64,000 bases of DNA from the NCBI GenBank assembly GCA_964418605.1, contig CAYQLY010000012.1:6627-70626 (forward strand). Direction: 5' to 3'. Positions 1-9,315 of this stretch are shown here, piece after piece (position 1 is the stretch's first letter; every line of letters starts with the position of its first letter). Origin of the DNA: CAYQLY01 sp964418605 (GTDB taxonomy: Bacteria > Bacteroidota > Bacteroidia > Cytophagales > Cyclobacteriaceae). The notes under the pieces are model-generated. The model did not search any database. It was not told the origin of the DNA and saw nothing but the letters and a program-made list of their open reading frames with translations. Position numbers and translations under genes: made by a program.

Positions 1-205
1 AAACATCTTTCATATCTTTAAATGCAGTAGAAGGATCAAGGCGCAATGTATTACCTATTGTGATAGCATGTCCCATACCAGATTGCGGGCTATCAGGAGC
101 AACGACAATCACCCGGCCCAACTCACGCATGACCTCAACTAACGTACGTATGCCTAACGACGTAATACCATCATCATTAGATACTAAAATAAGGGGCTTC
201 TTCAT
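1..205 (-). CDS. surE: 5'-nucleotidase SurE, N-terminal part (cut by window edge)
   Basis: This is the first 68 codons of SurE, a metal-dependent nucleoside monophosphate phosphatase of the cytoplasm. The N-terminus reads LILVSNDDGI, the family's metal-binding motif with the paired aspartates. It is followed by GIRTLVEVM, VIVVAPDSPQSGMGHAIT and the start of the LRLDP segment, all typical of SurE in the right order. The start is the ATG whose complement lies at 203-205. The remaining roughly 180 residues lie beyond base 1. The gene downstream on the same strand order, at 212-862, begins only a few bases away, so the genes are probably cotranscribed. Confidence 0.95.
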   Translation of the reverse strand, partial: MKKPLILVSNDDGITSLGIRTLVEVMRELGRVIVVAPDSPQSGMGHAITIGNTLRLDPSTAFKDMKDV

Positions 206-211
206 AGTTAT

Positions 212-862
212 TTACCTGTTTAATGAATTATAATAATTAATAAGTGAAATTAAATCATCTTTAGATGAAAAATCAATTCGTTGCTCTTTAACATAGTTTT
301 TCAAAATCTCAGCTTTATCTTTAAGCAACTGAAATAATTCATTTTTATCTACACAACAGGGCTTAATCTTGCCGCTAACGTAAAAAAAGTAGAAGGTATA
401 TTGTAGCCGTGTTCTATTATAAAAAAAAGTTCTGCCAAATAAAAAATCATAATCGGACGTCAACTCTGTTACAATTTTTTCACGACAAAGCAATGATACA
501 GATTTTCCTGCTGTAAGCAACTCAAATAGAGTAGGTATTTCATATGTTGATTTTTTGGGATAAGGCAATGAATAAAATAGGCGTTGCGTAGTATCATCTA
601 TATAGATTTCAGTATATACAAAATTAGCAGCTGGATATACTTTGATTGTATTTCCAACATTTAAACGAACAGCATCATTATCAAAATCATATTGAATATT
701 TCCAACCACTTCTCCAAGGCTATCTAAATCGCCAAACGTACTAAAAACTATTTTACCAGGATACCAATTTTCAGAAGGAAAATTTTGAGCACACAGATAT
801 AGAGAATGAAAAGAAAATAAGCAAATTAAAATACTTAATTTACCTGCTTTATTTCTTACCAT
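212..862 (-). CDS. Small secreted protein of unknown function
   Basis: About 216 residues. I chose the ATG at 862 because it gives a clean signal peptide: a basic start MVRNKAGK, then a hydrophobic stretch ILICLFSFHSLYL, then CAQ before the mature chain. The longer reading frame up to 913 would only add sequence buried inside ribBA. The mature part has alternating hydrophobic residues and looks beta-rich up to about residue 150, followed by a charged helical tail. I recognise no family. It overlaps the end of ribBA by 14 bases and lies between ribBA and surE on the same strand, so it probably shares their transcript. The role is unknown. Confidence 0.7.
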   Translation of the reverse strand: MVRNKAGKLSILICLFSFHSLYLCAQNFPSENWYPGKIVFSTFGDLDSLGEVVGNIQYDFDNDAVRLNVGNTIKVYPAANFVYTEIYIDDTTQRLFYSLPYPKKSTYEIPTLFELLTAGKSVSLLCREKIVTELTSDYDFLFGRTFFYNRTRLQYTFYFFYVSGKIKPCCVDKNELFQLLKDKAEILKNYVKEQRIDFSSKDDLISLINYYNSLNR

Positions 863-2072
863 CAAGAATTGTATGCCCCATCTTATCACGCTTCGTATGT
901 AGATATTTTTCATTATGTTTATTTGGAGGAATTTCTACAGCAATGGTTTCTACTATTTCTAAACCATACCCTAACAAACCAACTCTTTTTTTGGGATTAT
1001 TAGATATAAGTTTAATTTTTGATACCCCCAAACTTCTCAAGATTTGAGCGCCAATACCATAGTCTCGCTCATCCATTTTAAATCCTAATTGAAGATTGGC
1101 TTCAACTGTATCTAAGCCTTTTTCCTGTAAGGCATACGCTCTCAACTTATTGATTAAACCAATACCTCTCCCTTCCTGATTCATATATAAAACAACACCT
1201 TTACCTACTTTTTCAATCATAGCCATAGCATAATGTAATTGTTCACCACAATCGCAACGACATGAACCAAATATATCGCCTGTCATACAAGATGAATGAA
1301 CACGAACCAATACAGATTCATCTTTATTCCACTCTCCCTTTACGAGAGCTAGATGAATTTGATCGGTATTAAGTTGTTTATAAGCATGCAATTGAAAATC
1401 ACCCCAAGCCGTTGGTAAAAAAACATCCGATTCTTTGGTAATTAAACTTTCACTACGCAATCGATGGGTAATTAAATCTTTAATAGATACTAGTTTTAAT
1501 CCAAACTTTTGAGCTACTTTTTTAAGATCAGGAAGCCTAGCCATCGTACCATCCTCATTCATAATCTCAACCAATACACCAGCCGGATAGAACCCTGCCA
1601 GTCTAGCAAAATCCATAGAAGCTTCTGTATGGCCAGTTCGCCTCAAAACACCTTCACGCTTTGCCATCAATGGAAAAATATGCCCAGGTTTACCTAGATC
1701 TTCTGGCCGAATAGATTGATCAACTAAGGCTTTAATTGTCTTAGATCGATCACTTGCTGAAATTCCTGTTGTACAGCCATGACCGATTAAATCTATTGAA
1801 ATAGTAAAAGGCGTTTCAAACGTAGCTGTATTTTTGCCTACCATCAACTCAAGTCCAAGCTCCTTACAACGATCCTCTGTGACTGAGACACAAATGAGAC
1901 CTCTACCCTCCTTTGCCATAAAGTTGATAATCTCAGGAGTAACGCACTCTGCTGCACAAATAAAGTCACCTTCATTTTCCCGATCCTCATCATCTACCAC
2001 AATAATGATCTCGCCTTTTTTAATTGCTTCAATAGCTTCTTCTATAGAGTCTAGTTTTATGGAATCATTCAT
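849..2072 (-). CDS. ribBA: Bifunctional 3,4-dihydroxy-2-butanone-4-phosphate synthase / GTP cyclohydrolase II
   Basis: A 407-residue fusion catalysing both entry steps of riboflavin synthesis. Residues 1 to about 205 form the RibB domain. They contain the acidic loop DDEDRENEGDF (27-37), which binds ribulose 5-phosphate and magnesium, and the GHTEASMDFARLAG segment. Residues from about 210 form the RibA domain, with the zinc cysteines in SSCMTGD and GSCRCDCGEQL and the catalytic loop YMNQEGRGIGL. Both active sites look complete. The gene is divergent from ribE (riboflavin synthase), with only about 100 bases between them. That gap is too short for an FMN riboswitch, so no such control is visible here. 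Confidence 0.97.
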   Translation of the reverse strand: MNDSIKLDSIEEAIEAIKKGEIIIVVDDEDRENEGDFICAAECVTPEIINFMAKEGRGLICVSVTEDRCKELGLELMVGKNTATFETPFTISIDLIGHGCTTGISASDRSKTIKALVDQSIRPEDLGKPGHIFPLMAKREGVLRRTGHTEASMDFARLAGFYPAGVLVEIMNEDGTMARLPDLKKVAQKFGLKLVSIKDLITHRLRSESLITKESDVFLPTAWGDFQLHAYKQLNTDQIHLALVKGEWNKDESVLVRVHSSCMTGDIFGSCRCDCGEQLHYAMAMIEKVGKGVVLYMNQEGRGIGLINKLRAYALQEKGLDTVEANLQLGFKMDERDYGIGAQILRSLGVSKIKLISNNPKKRVGLLGYGLEIVETIAVEIPPNKHNEKYLHTKRDKMGHTILDGKK

Positions 2073-2172
2073 GGCACTATAAATTGGATAGCAAATTTAA
2101 AAAAATACGCCAATCCTTTTTAATTAAGAACTAAACTATATATTTTAGACTTAATAAATAAGAATGTATAAA

Positions 2173-2757
2173 ATGTTTACCGGGATCATAGAATCAACAG
2201 GAAAGATTATCTCTACTACAAATGAGCTATCTAATAAAGTATTCGAAATAAGCTGTGCCTTTACTGATGAACTAAAAATAGACCAAAGCATTGCCCATAA
2301 TGGTGTTTGCCTTACTGTAACAGCTATACAGGATAAAAATTACTTTGTAACAGCCATCCAAGAGACATTACTCAAAACTAACCTTGGAAGACTCAAACAA
2401 GGAGACAAAGTAAATTTAGAAAGATGTATGCCAGCCAATGGACGATTTGATGGGCATATTGTACAAGGCCATGTTGATCAAACAGGGATTTGCACATCCA
2501 TAAAAGACCAAAATGGAAGTTGGGTTTTTGAATTTGATTATGATCCTGCTCAAGGAAATATGACGGTTGAAAAAGGATCTATTTGCATCAATGGGGTAAG
2601 TTTAACGGTAGTCAACTCATCTATAACTGGTTTTTCAGTAGCCATCATTCCTTACACCTTTGAGCATACCACATTTAATCTTCTGAAACAAGGAGATGTC
2701 GTAAATCTTGAATTTGATATTATTGGAAAATATATAAAAAAATTATATAAAAAATAA
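2173..2757 (+). CDS. ribE: Riboflavin synthase, alpha subunit
   Basis: About 194 residues, the usual size. It dismutates two 6,7-dimethyl-8-ribityllumazines to riboflavin. The two internally similar lumazine-binding halves are visible: the first begins MFTGIIESTGKI, the second around residue 95 with RFDGHIVQGHVDQTG. The motif SICINGVSLTV and its first-half counterpart IAHNGVCLTV confirm the duplication. I prefer the ATG at 2173, giving the canonical MFTGII start, over the ATG at 2164, which adds three residues. The gene is divergent from ribBA and convergent with the phosphatase gene that ends 5 bases downstream. Confidence 0.95.
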   Translation: MFTGIIESTGKIISTTNELSNKVFEISCAFTDELKIDQSIAHNGVCLTVTAIQDKNYFVTAIQETLLKTNLGRLKQGDKVNLERCMPANGRFDGHIVQGHVDQTGICTSIKDQNGSWVFEFDYDPAQGNMTVEKGSICINGVSLTVVNSSITGFSVAIIPYTFEHTTFNLLKQGDVVNLEFDIIGKYIKKLYKK

Positions 2758-2762
2758 TAAAA

Positions 2763-3332
2763 TTAAAAATATTTATACATTTTATTATATATCCAATTAT
2801 ATAATGTAAAGAAAAAATAAGCAAGTAGAACACCTATTAAAGCCCCTCCGATAATATCTCCGGGATAGTGTACGCCGACATAAATTCGGCTATAGGATAC
2901 AATAGTCGCCCAAAACAAAAATAAGGCAATCCACTTGAAGCGTTTGAAAAGCAGTAAAAACAAGAAAAAAGCTAGAGCAAATGTATTAGCCGCATGTGAG
3001 GACGCAAAGCCATACATTCCCCCACACCCCTTTACAACATGTACCATGGCTGCTATTTCAGGTTCATGGCAAGGGCGTAATCGTTTAAATAGAGGTTTAC
3101 ACAACCGTGATGTAATCACATCTGATGAAACAACGGCACCTACAAGCATGATTATAACAAGCCACGACTTTTTACGAAACAATACCACCAAAAAAACAAC
3201 AAGAAGTACGTACAATGGAATCCAAAAGAAGCGATCCGTAATTTGATTCATTACGCGATCAAAAAAAGAATTATGAAATTGATTCAAAAAAAGAAATAAT
3301 TTGCGATCGTATTGATCTAATATATCCAGCAT
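2763..3332 (-). CDS. PAP2-family membrane phosphatase
   Basis: 189 residues with about five hydrophobic membrane segments. The three phosphatase motifs are present: KPLFKRLRP (motif 1), GFASSHAANTFALA (motif 2, SSHA in place of PSGH) and SRIYVGVHYPGDIIGGALIG (motif 3, with the catalytic His and Asp). Such enzymes hydrolyse lipid phosphates, for example undecaprenyl pyrophosphate or phosphatidylglycerol phosphate, at the inner membrane. The substrate cannot be told from the sequence. The N-terminus starts with LDILDQYDRKLFLFLN, common in Bacteroidota homologues. The upstream gap faces the divergent Omp85-like gene. Confidence 0.88.
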   Translation of the reverse strand: MLDILDQYDRKLFLFLNQFHNSFFDRVMNQITDRFFWIPLYVLLVVFLVVLFRKKSWLVIIMLVGAVVSSDVITSRLCKPLFKRLRPCHEPEIAAMVHVVKGCGGMYGFASSHAANTFALAFFLFLLLFKRFKWIALFLFWATIVSYSRIYVGVHYPGDIIGGALIGVLLAYFFFTLYNWIYNKMYKYF

Positions 3333-3402
3333 GAGTTCTATCGTGTTACAATTTCAATAATAAATTACAATAAAAAATGCGCATATTTGTATAATCTAAT
3401 GC

Positions 3403-4881
3403 ATGTCTTATCTTTCTCACCTATACCGTATCGTCGTCTACCTTGGATGTACAGTTGCCTTCAGCCAACTCTTTAATTTAGGCTTAGCACATTCCCAAAA
3501 TAAAGAATTTTCTCTACAAGATTCTACACTTATCTCATTTATTGATACTAGCCGGTATTTAAAAATAGGAAGTATACGTGTTCAAGGTAACAAAATTACT
3601 AAATCACGAATTATCCAACGAGAGTTAGAATTTAAAGAAAACGATTCTATTTTATTTGATAATTTAAAAATTAGTCTTGAAAAAACAAAAAATAGGATTT
3701 TTAATACTCAATTATTTATATCGGTCAATACCACCCTCATTCCAGATACTGCTAATACTATGCATCTTATCATCCATGTTCTGGAACGATGGTATATTTT
3801 TCCCGCTCCCATTTTTGAATTAGCGGATCGGAATTTTAATGAATGGTGGTATGAGCGAGGGCGTGATTTACGTCGGACTGAATACGGATTACGGCTAGAC
3901 TATTATAATTTCAGAGGACGAAATGAAACATTAAAACTCGTAGCCCAATTTGGGTTTACACAAAAGTTCGAATTTGATTATGAAATTCCCTACCTTACTC
4001 GATCTCAAAAAATAGGACTAGACATAAAAGCATCGTATGCCACAACTAAAAATCTAGCTTATAAAACGAAAGACCATAAACTAGAATACATCAGAGATGA
4101 AGATAAAATATTACGCACACAACTTGAAGTAGGCATAGGTTTATCTTTCCGAAATAAATTTTATGATTTTCACTTTATAGAATTTCAATTTAGAACTTAT
4201 CATATTCATGATACAATTGCATTCCTAAATCCATCTTATTTTTTAGAAGGTAAAAGAACTCAACACTATGATCGTATAGCCTATAGTTATAAAAAAGATA
4301 TAAGAAATAGTGTGGCTTATCCACTTACAGGATATTATTACGAATGTTATATTGAAAAATTAGGATTATTGTGGACTGATGATATCAACCAACTAACCAT
4401 TGAAAATACATTTTCAAAATTTATTCCTTTATCACAACGGTTTTATTTTGCTACACGCGCTAAACTAAAAGTATCACTTCCAACAACACAGGCCTATATT
4501 AACTTTCGAGGACTAGGATACAGTGAAGATTTTGTCAGGGGTTATGAACGCTACACCATTGAAGGACAACATTACTTTTTAAATCGAAATACCATGCGGT
4601 TTAAAGTTACGGGAGGGCAATTGAACTTTAAATCACTTATCCCTATCAAGCAATTTAGTACCATTCCTTTTGCTATTTATATAAAAACCTACTTTGATTG
4701 GGGCTATGTTCAAAATAATATGATCTATCCGGAAAATACACTTCTTTCTAATCATTTTCTTAGAGGAGGAGGAGCAGGAATAGACATTGTTACATTTTAT
4801 GATCTTGTATTCAGAATGGAATATTCTATCAACCATTTGTTAGAAAAGGGATTTTTCTTGAGTCTAAAAAAAGATATCTAA
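3403..4881 (+). CDS. Omp85/BamA-superfamily outer membrane protein with POTRA domain
   Basis: 492 residues. An N-terminal hydrophobic stretch up to AHSQ at about 30 looks like a signal peptide. Residues about 52-130 have the pattern of one POTRA domain (LKIGSIRVQGNKITKSRIIQRELEF..., then ISVNTTLIP...HVLERWY). The rest is a long run of alternating aromatic and polar strands, including YGLRLDYYNFRGRNETLKL, which suggests a 16-strand barrel. It is shorter than BamA, having one visible POTRA instead of five, so it is more likely a TamA/BamA-like accessory translocon. A weak -7 box (CATATTTG) lies just upstream. Its client proteins are unknown. Confidence 0.8.
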   Translation: MSYLSHLYRIVVYLGCTVAFSQLFNLGLAHSQNKEFSLQDSTLISFIDTSRYLKIGSIRVQGNKITKSRIIQRELEFKENDSILFDNLKISLEKTKNRIFNTQLFISVNTTLIPDTANTMHLIIHVLERWYIFPAPIFELADRNFNEWWYERGRDLRRTEYGLRLDYYNFRGRNETLKLVAQFGFTQKFEFDYEIPYLTRSQKIGLDIKASYATTKNLAYKTKDHKLEYIRDEDKILRTQLEVGIGLSFRNKFYDFHFIEFQFRTYHIHDTIAFLNPSYFLEGKRTQHYDRIAYSYKKDIRNSVAYPLTGYYYECYIEKLGLLWTDDINQLTIENTFSKFIPLSQRFYFATRAKLKVSLPTTQAYINFRGLGYSEDFVRGYERYTIEGQHYFLNRNTMRFKVTGGQLNFKSLIPIKQFSTIPFAIYIKTYFDWGYVQNNMIYPENTLLSNHFLRGGGAGIDIVTFYDLVFRMEYSINHLLEKGFFLSLKKDI

Positions 4882-4917
4882 GACATGACAATCTGTCATT
4901 AATTTCTTTATTTTAAA

Positions 4918-4925
4918 TATATTTG
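4918..4925 (+). promoter_or_regulatory. Predicted -7 box for miaB
   Basis: TATATTTG is a perfect match to the Bacteroidota -7 consensus TAnnTTTG. A TCTG at 4892-4895, one mismatch from TTTG, lies 22 bases upstream and may be the -33 element. Transcription would then start near 4932, which leaves a short leader before the ATG at 4955 and argues against the GTG at 4940 as start. Confidence 0.6.
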
Positions 4926-4954
4926 TAATAAAAGCCAGTGTGTTCATTAAAAAG

Positions 4955-6385
4955 ATGAAGGATATCATCATAAACGAATTAAATTTTATTAATCAAGAAG
5001 AAACTTTAAATTGTGAAGTTGTTTCTATATCTGCTGAACAGCATACGGGAAATCTACGAAAGCTTTATATCGAATCTTATGGCTGTCAAATGAACTTTTC
5101 AGATAGTGAAATTATAGCCTCGATCTTACATAAAGAAGGATTTGATACAACTTCTCAAATTGAAAAAGCGGATCTCATTTTTTTAAATACATGCTCCATA
5201 CGAGATAATGCAGAACAAAAAGTCCGTCATAGGCTTTCTCAAATGCAACACTTTAAAAAGAAAAAGCCAGATCTTCTAATTGGCGTTTTGGGATGTATGG
5301 CTGAACGATTAAAAACAAAGTTACTAGAAGAAGAAAAAATAGTTGACTTGGTCATAGGACCAGATGCATACAGAGACTTACCAAAACTCATTGAAAAAGC
5401 AGATGATGGGCATAAGGCTATTAATGTATTTTTATCTAAAGAAGAAACCTACGCTGACATTACACCAATCAAATTAAATTCAAACGGTGTAACTGCTTTC
5501 ATCTCTATTATGCGAGGCTGCGATAATATGTGTTCATTCTGTGTAGTTCCTTTTACTCGTGGTCGGGAACGTAGTCGAGATACTGAATCTATTGTTCAAG
5601 AAGCAACAAACTTATTTACACATGGATTTAGAGAAGTCACTTTATTAGGTCAGAATGTGGATTCATACAAATGGCATGACGAGAAAGAAAAAAAAGAAAT
5701 ACATTTTGCAGACCTCCTAGAAAAAGTGGCTCTCATTCACCCTGATCTACGTATTCGTTTTTCTACATCACATCCAAAAGATATGACAGATGATGTACTT
5801 TATGTGATGAAAAAATATGATAATATCTGTAAATACATTCACCTTCCTGCTCAAAGTGGAAACAATCGCATATTAGAACTAATGAGTCGATCCTACACAC
5901 GAGAGTGGTATATGGATCGAATCAAAGCTATTCGTTCTATTTTAGGTGAAGATTGTGGCATCTCTACAGATATAATTACTGGTTTTTGTACAGAAACAGA
6001 AGAAGAACACAACGAAACATTATCCTTAATGCGTTGGGTAAGCTATGATTTTGCGTATACATTCGCTTACTCTGAAAGACCGGGAACACCAGCTGCAAAA
6101 AAATTAAAAGATGATGTTGAAGAAGACATTAAGAAAAGAAGGTTACAGGAAATTGTTAAACTCCAGCGCGAACTTTCATATGAGCGCAATAAAAAAGATA
6201 TAAATAAAAAACACCGTATACTTATTGAAGGATTTTCTAAAAAATCAGAAGATTACCTTATTGGACGAACCAGCGAAAATAAAGTTATTGTAGTCCCTAA
6301 AGAAAACTTAAAAAAAGGCGACTACGTAGATGTATGGGCGTACGAGTGTAACTCAGCAACACTATTAGGAAAGGTGATAAACTAA
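4955..6385 (+). CDS. miaB: tRNA-2-methylthio-N6-dimethylallyladenosine synthase MiaB
   Basis: About 476 residues. This radical SAM enzyme adds a methylthio group to i6A37 of tRNAs. The N-terminal UPF0004 domain carries three cluster cysteines in ESYGCQMN, NTCSIRDNAEQ and GCMAER. The radical SAM cluster is RGCDNMCSFCVVPFTRGRERSR. HLPAQSGNNRIL and TDIITGFCTETEEEH follow, and a TRAM RNA-binding domain ends the chain. The motifs match MiaB better than RimO or MtaB. The GTG at 4940 is also in frame, but the ATG at 4955 fits the promoter better. The next gene begins 7 bases after the stop. Confidence 0.96.
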   Translation: MKDIIINELNFINQEETLNCEVVSISAEQHTGNLRKLYIESYGCQMNFSDSEIIASILHKEGFDTTSQIEKADLIFLNTCSIRDNAEQKVRHRLSQMQHFKKKKPDLLIGVLGCMAERLKTKLLEEEKIVDLVIGPDAYRDLPKLIEKADDGHKAINVFLSKEETYADITPIKLNSNGVTAFISIMRGCDNMCSFCVVPFTRGRERSRDTESIVQEATNLFTHGFREVTLLGQNVDSYKWHDEKEKKEIHFADLLEKVALIHPDLRIRFSTSHPKDMTDDVLYVMKKYDNICKYIHLPAQSGNNRILELMSRSYTREWYMDRIKAIRSILGEDCGISTDIITGFCTETEEEHNETLSLMRWVSYDFAYTFAYSERPGTPAAKKLKDDVEEDIKKRRLQEIVKLQRELSYERNKKDINKKHRILIEGFSKKSEDYLIGRTSENKVIVVPKENLKKGDYVDVWAYECNSATLLGKVIN

Positions 6386-6392
6386 AAACAAG

Positions 6393-6938
6393 ATGAAAGT
6401 ATTTTTGTTTATTTTTTTTACACTTACTTTTTATTTAGGATTTACACAAGAGAAAAAAATATTCCCATCCATTTCAGGGGTTACACTGACAGGTAAAAAT
6501 ATATCTATACCTGAAACTACAAAAGGGAAATATACACTTGTCGGCTTGGCTTATTCACAAAAAACAGAAGCTGATCTCCAAACTTGGGTAGAACCCATTT
6601 ATACTGTATTTATAGATCAATCAGGGCTATTTACCTATGATATTCATCTTTATTTTATCACACTCATCACTGGGTTCGACAAGACAGCATCAGGAAATAT
6701 TGAAAAAAGATTAAAGAAAGAACTAGACTCTAACTTACTTGAGCATATTATATTTTATAAAGGTGAGTCAAAAAAATACAAAACAGAACTCTTATTAAAA
6801 GATAAAGAGGTACCTTATTTTTTCATATTAAACAAAGAAGGCGTTATTGTCTACTCCACATCAGGTCAATACGCCGATCAAAAAATGGAAGAAATAGAAA
6901 GTCATTTAGAAGAAGCATTGACTGTAACAGAGAATTAG
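6393..6938 (+). CDS. Secreted thioredoxin-fold protein, ATP10-like
   Basis: 181 residues starting with a signal peptide (MKVFLFIFFTLTFYLGFTQ). The body has GKYTLVGLAYSQKTEADLQTW, then YDIHLYFITLITGF and a C-terminal VPYFFILNKEGVIVYSTSGQYADQKMEEIESHL. This is the strand order of the thioredoxin fold, and it resembles the mitochondrial ATP10-like family. There is no CxxC, so a redox role is doubtful. It lies directly after miaB and just before an acyltransferase pair; the link to either is unclear. Confidence 0.55.
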   Translation: MKVFLFIFFTLTFYLGFTQEKKIFPSISGVTLTGKNISIPETTKGKYTLVGLAYSQKTEADLQTWVEPIYTVFIDQSGLFTYDIHLYFITLITGFDKTASGNIEKRLKKELDSNLLEHIIFYKGESKKYKTELLLKDKEVPYFFILNKEGVIVYSTSGQYADQKMEEIESHLEEALTVTEN

Positions 6939-6949
6939 TTTAAGAAATC

Positions 6950-8356
6950 ATGCTATTTAACTCGTTTACTTTCATCCTATTTTTCATAACTACAACCTTT
7001 CTTTATTTCGCTCTACCCCAGCGTTATAGATGGCTATTGCTCTTAGCCAGCAGCTGTTATTTTTATATGGCCTTTATCCCTATCTATATACTTATATTAT
7101 TTTTTACCATTCTCATCGACTATGTCGCTGGAATCTTAATTGAAAAATCAACAACACACAAAAAACTTCTTTTGATTTGCAGTTTAGTTTCAAACATAGG
7201 TGTTTTAGCTGTCTTTAAATATTATAACTTCTTTACTGAGAATATCAACTGGCTATTAACATCATGGGAAAACTCTAAACCATTGCCTTACTTAACTATT
7301 ATCTTGCCTATTGGGTTATCCTTTCACACCTTTCAAGCTATGAGCTACACCATTGAGATCTACCGTGGAAATCAGAAGGCAGAAAGGCATCTTGGAATCT
7401 ATGCGTTGTACGTCATGTTTTATCCACAACTCGTTGCCGGACCTATTGAAAGACCTCAAAATCTTATTCATCAATTCAGAGAAAAACATCGGTTTGACTA
7501 TGACAGAGTAACTAGTGGATTAAAACTCATGGCATGGGGTTTTTTTAAAAAAATAGTAATTGCTGATCGACTAGACATACTCGTCAATACATTTTATAGT
7601 GATCCACTGTCTCATCAAGACTTAACACTATTTGCCATTCTATTTTTCTCTATTCAAATCTATTGCGACTTTTCAGGCTATTCTGATATTGCTATAGGAT
7701 GTGCCAGAGTATTAGGAATACAGCTGATGAAGAATTTTAATAGACCTAATTTTTCCAAATCCATAGCTGAATTCTGGAGAAGATGGCACATTTCATTAAG
7801 TACCTGGTTTAAAGATTATGTATATATTCCATTAAAAGGAAACAAAAAAAATAGACTTCACTGGGCTTTTAGCATACTAATTGTATTTTTACTAAGCGGA
7901 TTATGGCATGGAGCCAATTGGACCTTTATTATATGGGGAGGGCTGCATGGCCTTTTTATAATTTTAGAGTTTTTAATAAAAAAATATATAAAAATAAAGC
8001 TCCCAGATGTCTTAAGTTTATTTATAACATTTAGCATTGTATGCCTAACTAGAATATTTTTTAGAGCACCTACTCTAAAAGATGCTATAAACGTTGTTAA
8101 TCAACTAAAAGATATTGTGATTTTAAAAACTCAAATTAGATCTCTAAATTATGATCAAACTTATTTATTAATTGATATACTTCTTATTCTATTCTTGTTT
8201 CTAGTTGAATATATCCAAGGTTATAAAAGTATACCAACATGGATTAGTAAGCAACCTATTGTAGTTAGATTTACCATCTATACGTTAGGCATAGTCAGTA
8301 TTTTTTTATTAGGCAACTTTAATTCACAAAGGCAGTTTATTTATTTTCAATTCTAA
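6950..8356 (+). CDS. MBOAT-family O-acyltransferase (AlgI/DltB type)
   Basis: 468 residues with about ten membrane helices. MBOAT landmarks are clear: GLSFHTFQAMSYTIEIYRG, MFYPQLVAGPIERP, YCDFSGYSDIAIG, EFWRRWHISLSTWFKDYVYIPLKGN and the catalytic region LSGLWHGANWTFIIWGGLHG with the invariant His. Enzymes of this group move acyl groups, often acetyl, across the inner membrane for exopolysaccharide or envelope modification. The next gene overlaps the stop by one base and encodes an SGNH-type partner, the usual AlgI plus AlgJ/X arrangement. The acceptor is unknown, since no polymer synthesis genes are adjacent. Confidence 0.93.
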   Translation: MLFNSFTFILFFITTTFLYFALPQRYRWLLLLASSCYFYMAFIPIYILILFFTILIDYVAGILIEKSTTHKKLLLICSLVSNIGVLAVFKYYNFFTENINWLLTSWENSKPLPYLTIILPIGLSFHTFQAMSYTIEIYRGNQKAERHLGIYALYVMFYPQLVAGPIERPQNLIHQFREKHRFDYDRVTSGLKLMAWGFFKKIVIADRLDILVNTFYSDPLSHQDLTLFAILFFSIQIYCDFSGYSDIAIGCARVLGIQLMKNFNRPNFSKSIAEFWRRWHISLSTWFKDYVYIPLKGNKKNRLHWAFSILIVFLLSGLWHGANWTFIIWGGLHGLFIILEFLIKKYIKIKLPDVLSLFITFSIVCLTRIFFRAPTLKDAINVVNQLKDIVILKTQIRSLNYDQTYLLIDILLILFLFLVEYIQGYKSIPTWISKQPIVVRFTIYTLGIVSIFLLGNFNSQRQFIYFQF

Positions 8357-9315
8357 TGAAACCATTTTTTTTAAAAATAGCTATTCTGACTCTTATTTCA
8401 ATAACAGCCCTTATAAGCTCTGAGAAACTATTTAAATGGTTTTTGTCAAGTACATCAGGAGGAATGCTAAGCACTGAAGAACAAATTAACAAAAGCTTTC
8501 ACTTAGCACTAAAAAATAATTATAAAACCCTTGTTGTAGGTAGTTCAAGAATATATAGAGGGGTCAACCCCGATAAATTAACTTTTTCAGAAGCCTTTAA
8601 CTTTGGCCATGATAACGATTCCTATAATCAAATTTTCTATAAGCTAATTTTCCTAGAAAAGAAAAAAAAACAGTTTAACTACCTCATATTAGGCACAGAC
8701 TATTTTCAATTCAGTATTTTTTCAGATACTAGAAACTATGTCTATAGAAAATATTTAGACAAAAAATACCTTAAGGACTACAAGAACTATCATTGGAAAG
8801 ACACAGACAATAAGGTTAATCGTTGGATCACCATACATTTCAGCAATATCTTTAAGTTTTTCACAACTAGGCTAAAAAATATTATTATAAAAAAAGAAAC
8901 CTACTCTTATTTAACAAAAAAAGGACAATTTGTAACCCAGTTAAAATCTGATCCTCGAGCTATAAATCAAGATAATGAAAACGATGCCATCCAGTTGCAA
9001 AAAAAATATTTTAATAAAATTTTCCAATTTTGTAAAAGAAAAAAGATAACTGTATTTATGGTAATGCCTCCTACTCGTGCAGAGGAACTAAAAAATATCA
9101 GCCCAAATACTCAAAACTTATATGATTTTTTTTTAGAAAAAGTAATAAAAGAAAAAAAGGGCTATTACTTAAACTATTCAGCTGATGAAAGATTCACAGG
9201 AGAAGACTTTGCAGATATAGCTCACTTAGGAAAAGAAGGGGCTGACAAATTTAGCAATATACTGAATCAGGATATTACAACTATATTAGAAAAAATAAAA
9301 AATACTAAAAAATAA
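8356..9315 (+). CDS. Periplasmic SGNH/AlgJ-like acyl-transfer partner protein
   Basis: 319 residues. One N-terminal membrane segment (about residues 6-24) anchors a periplasmic domain. SGNH blocks are visible: LVVGSSRIYRGVNP with the likely nucleophile Ser near the N-terminus, FNFGHDNDSYNQ as a possible oxyanion block, and DIAHLGKEGADKFS near the C-terminus carrying the Asp-x-x-His pair. The start codon overlaps the MBOAT stop by one base (TAATG), which indicates translational coupling. It probably completes transfer of the acyl group exported by the MBOAT protein. The lysine-rich middle is poorly conserved. Confidence 0.75.
   Translation: MKPFFLKIAILTLISITALISSEKLFKWFLSSTSGGMLSTEEQINKSFHLALKNNYKTLVVGSSRIYRGVNPDKLTFSEAFNFGHDNDSYNQIFYKLIFLEKKKKQFNYLILGTDYFQFSIFSDTRNYVYRKYLDKKYLKDYKNYHWKDTDNKVNRWITIHFSNIFKFFTTRLKNIIIKKETYSYLTKKGQFVTQLKSDPRAINQDNENDAIQLQKKYFNKIFQFCKRKKITVFMVMPPTRAEELKNISPNTQNLYDFFLEKVIKEKKGYYLNYSADERFTGEDFADIAHLGKEGADKFSNILNQDITTILEKIKNTKK

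Noticed and set aside
2073..2172. Possible FMN riboswitch before the riboflavin genes
   Set aside because: The gap is about 100 bases and shows none of the RFN conserved boxes.
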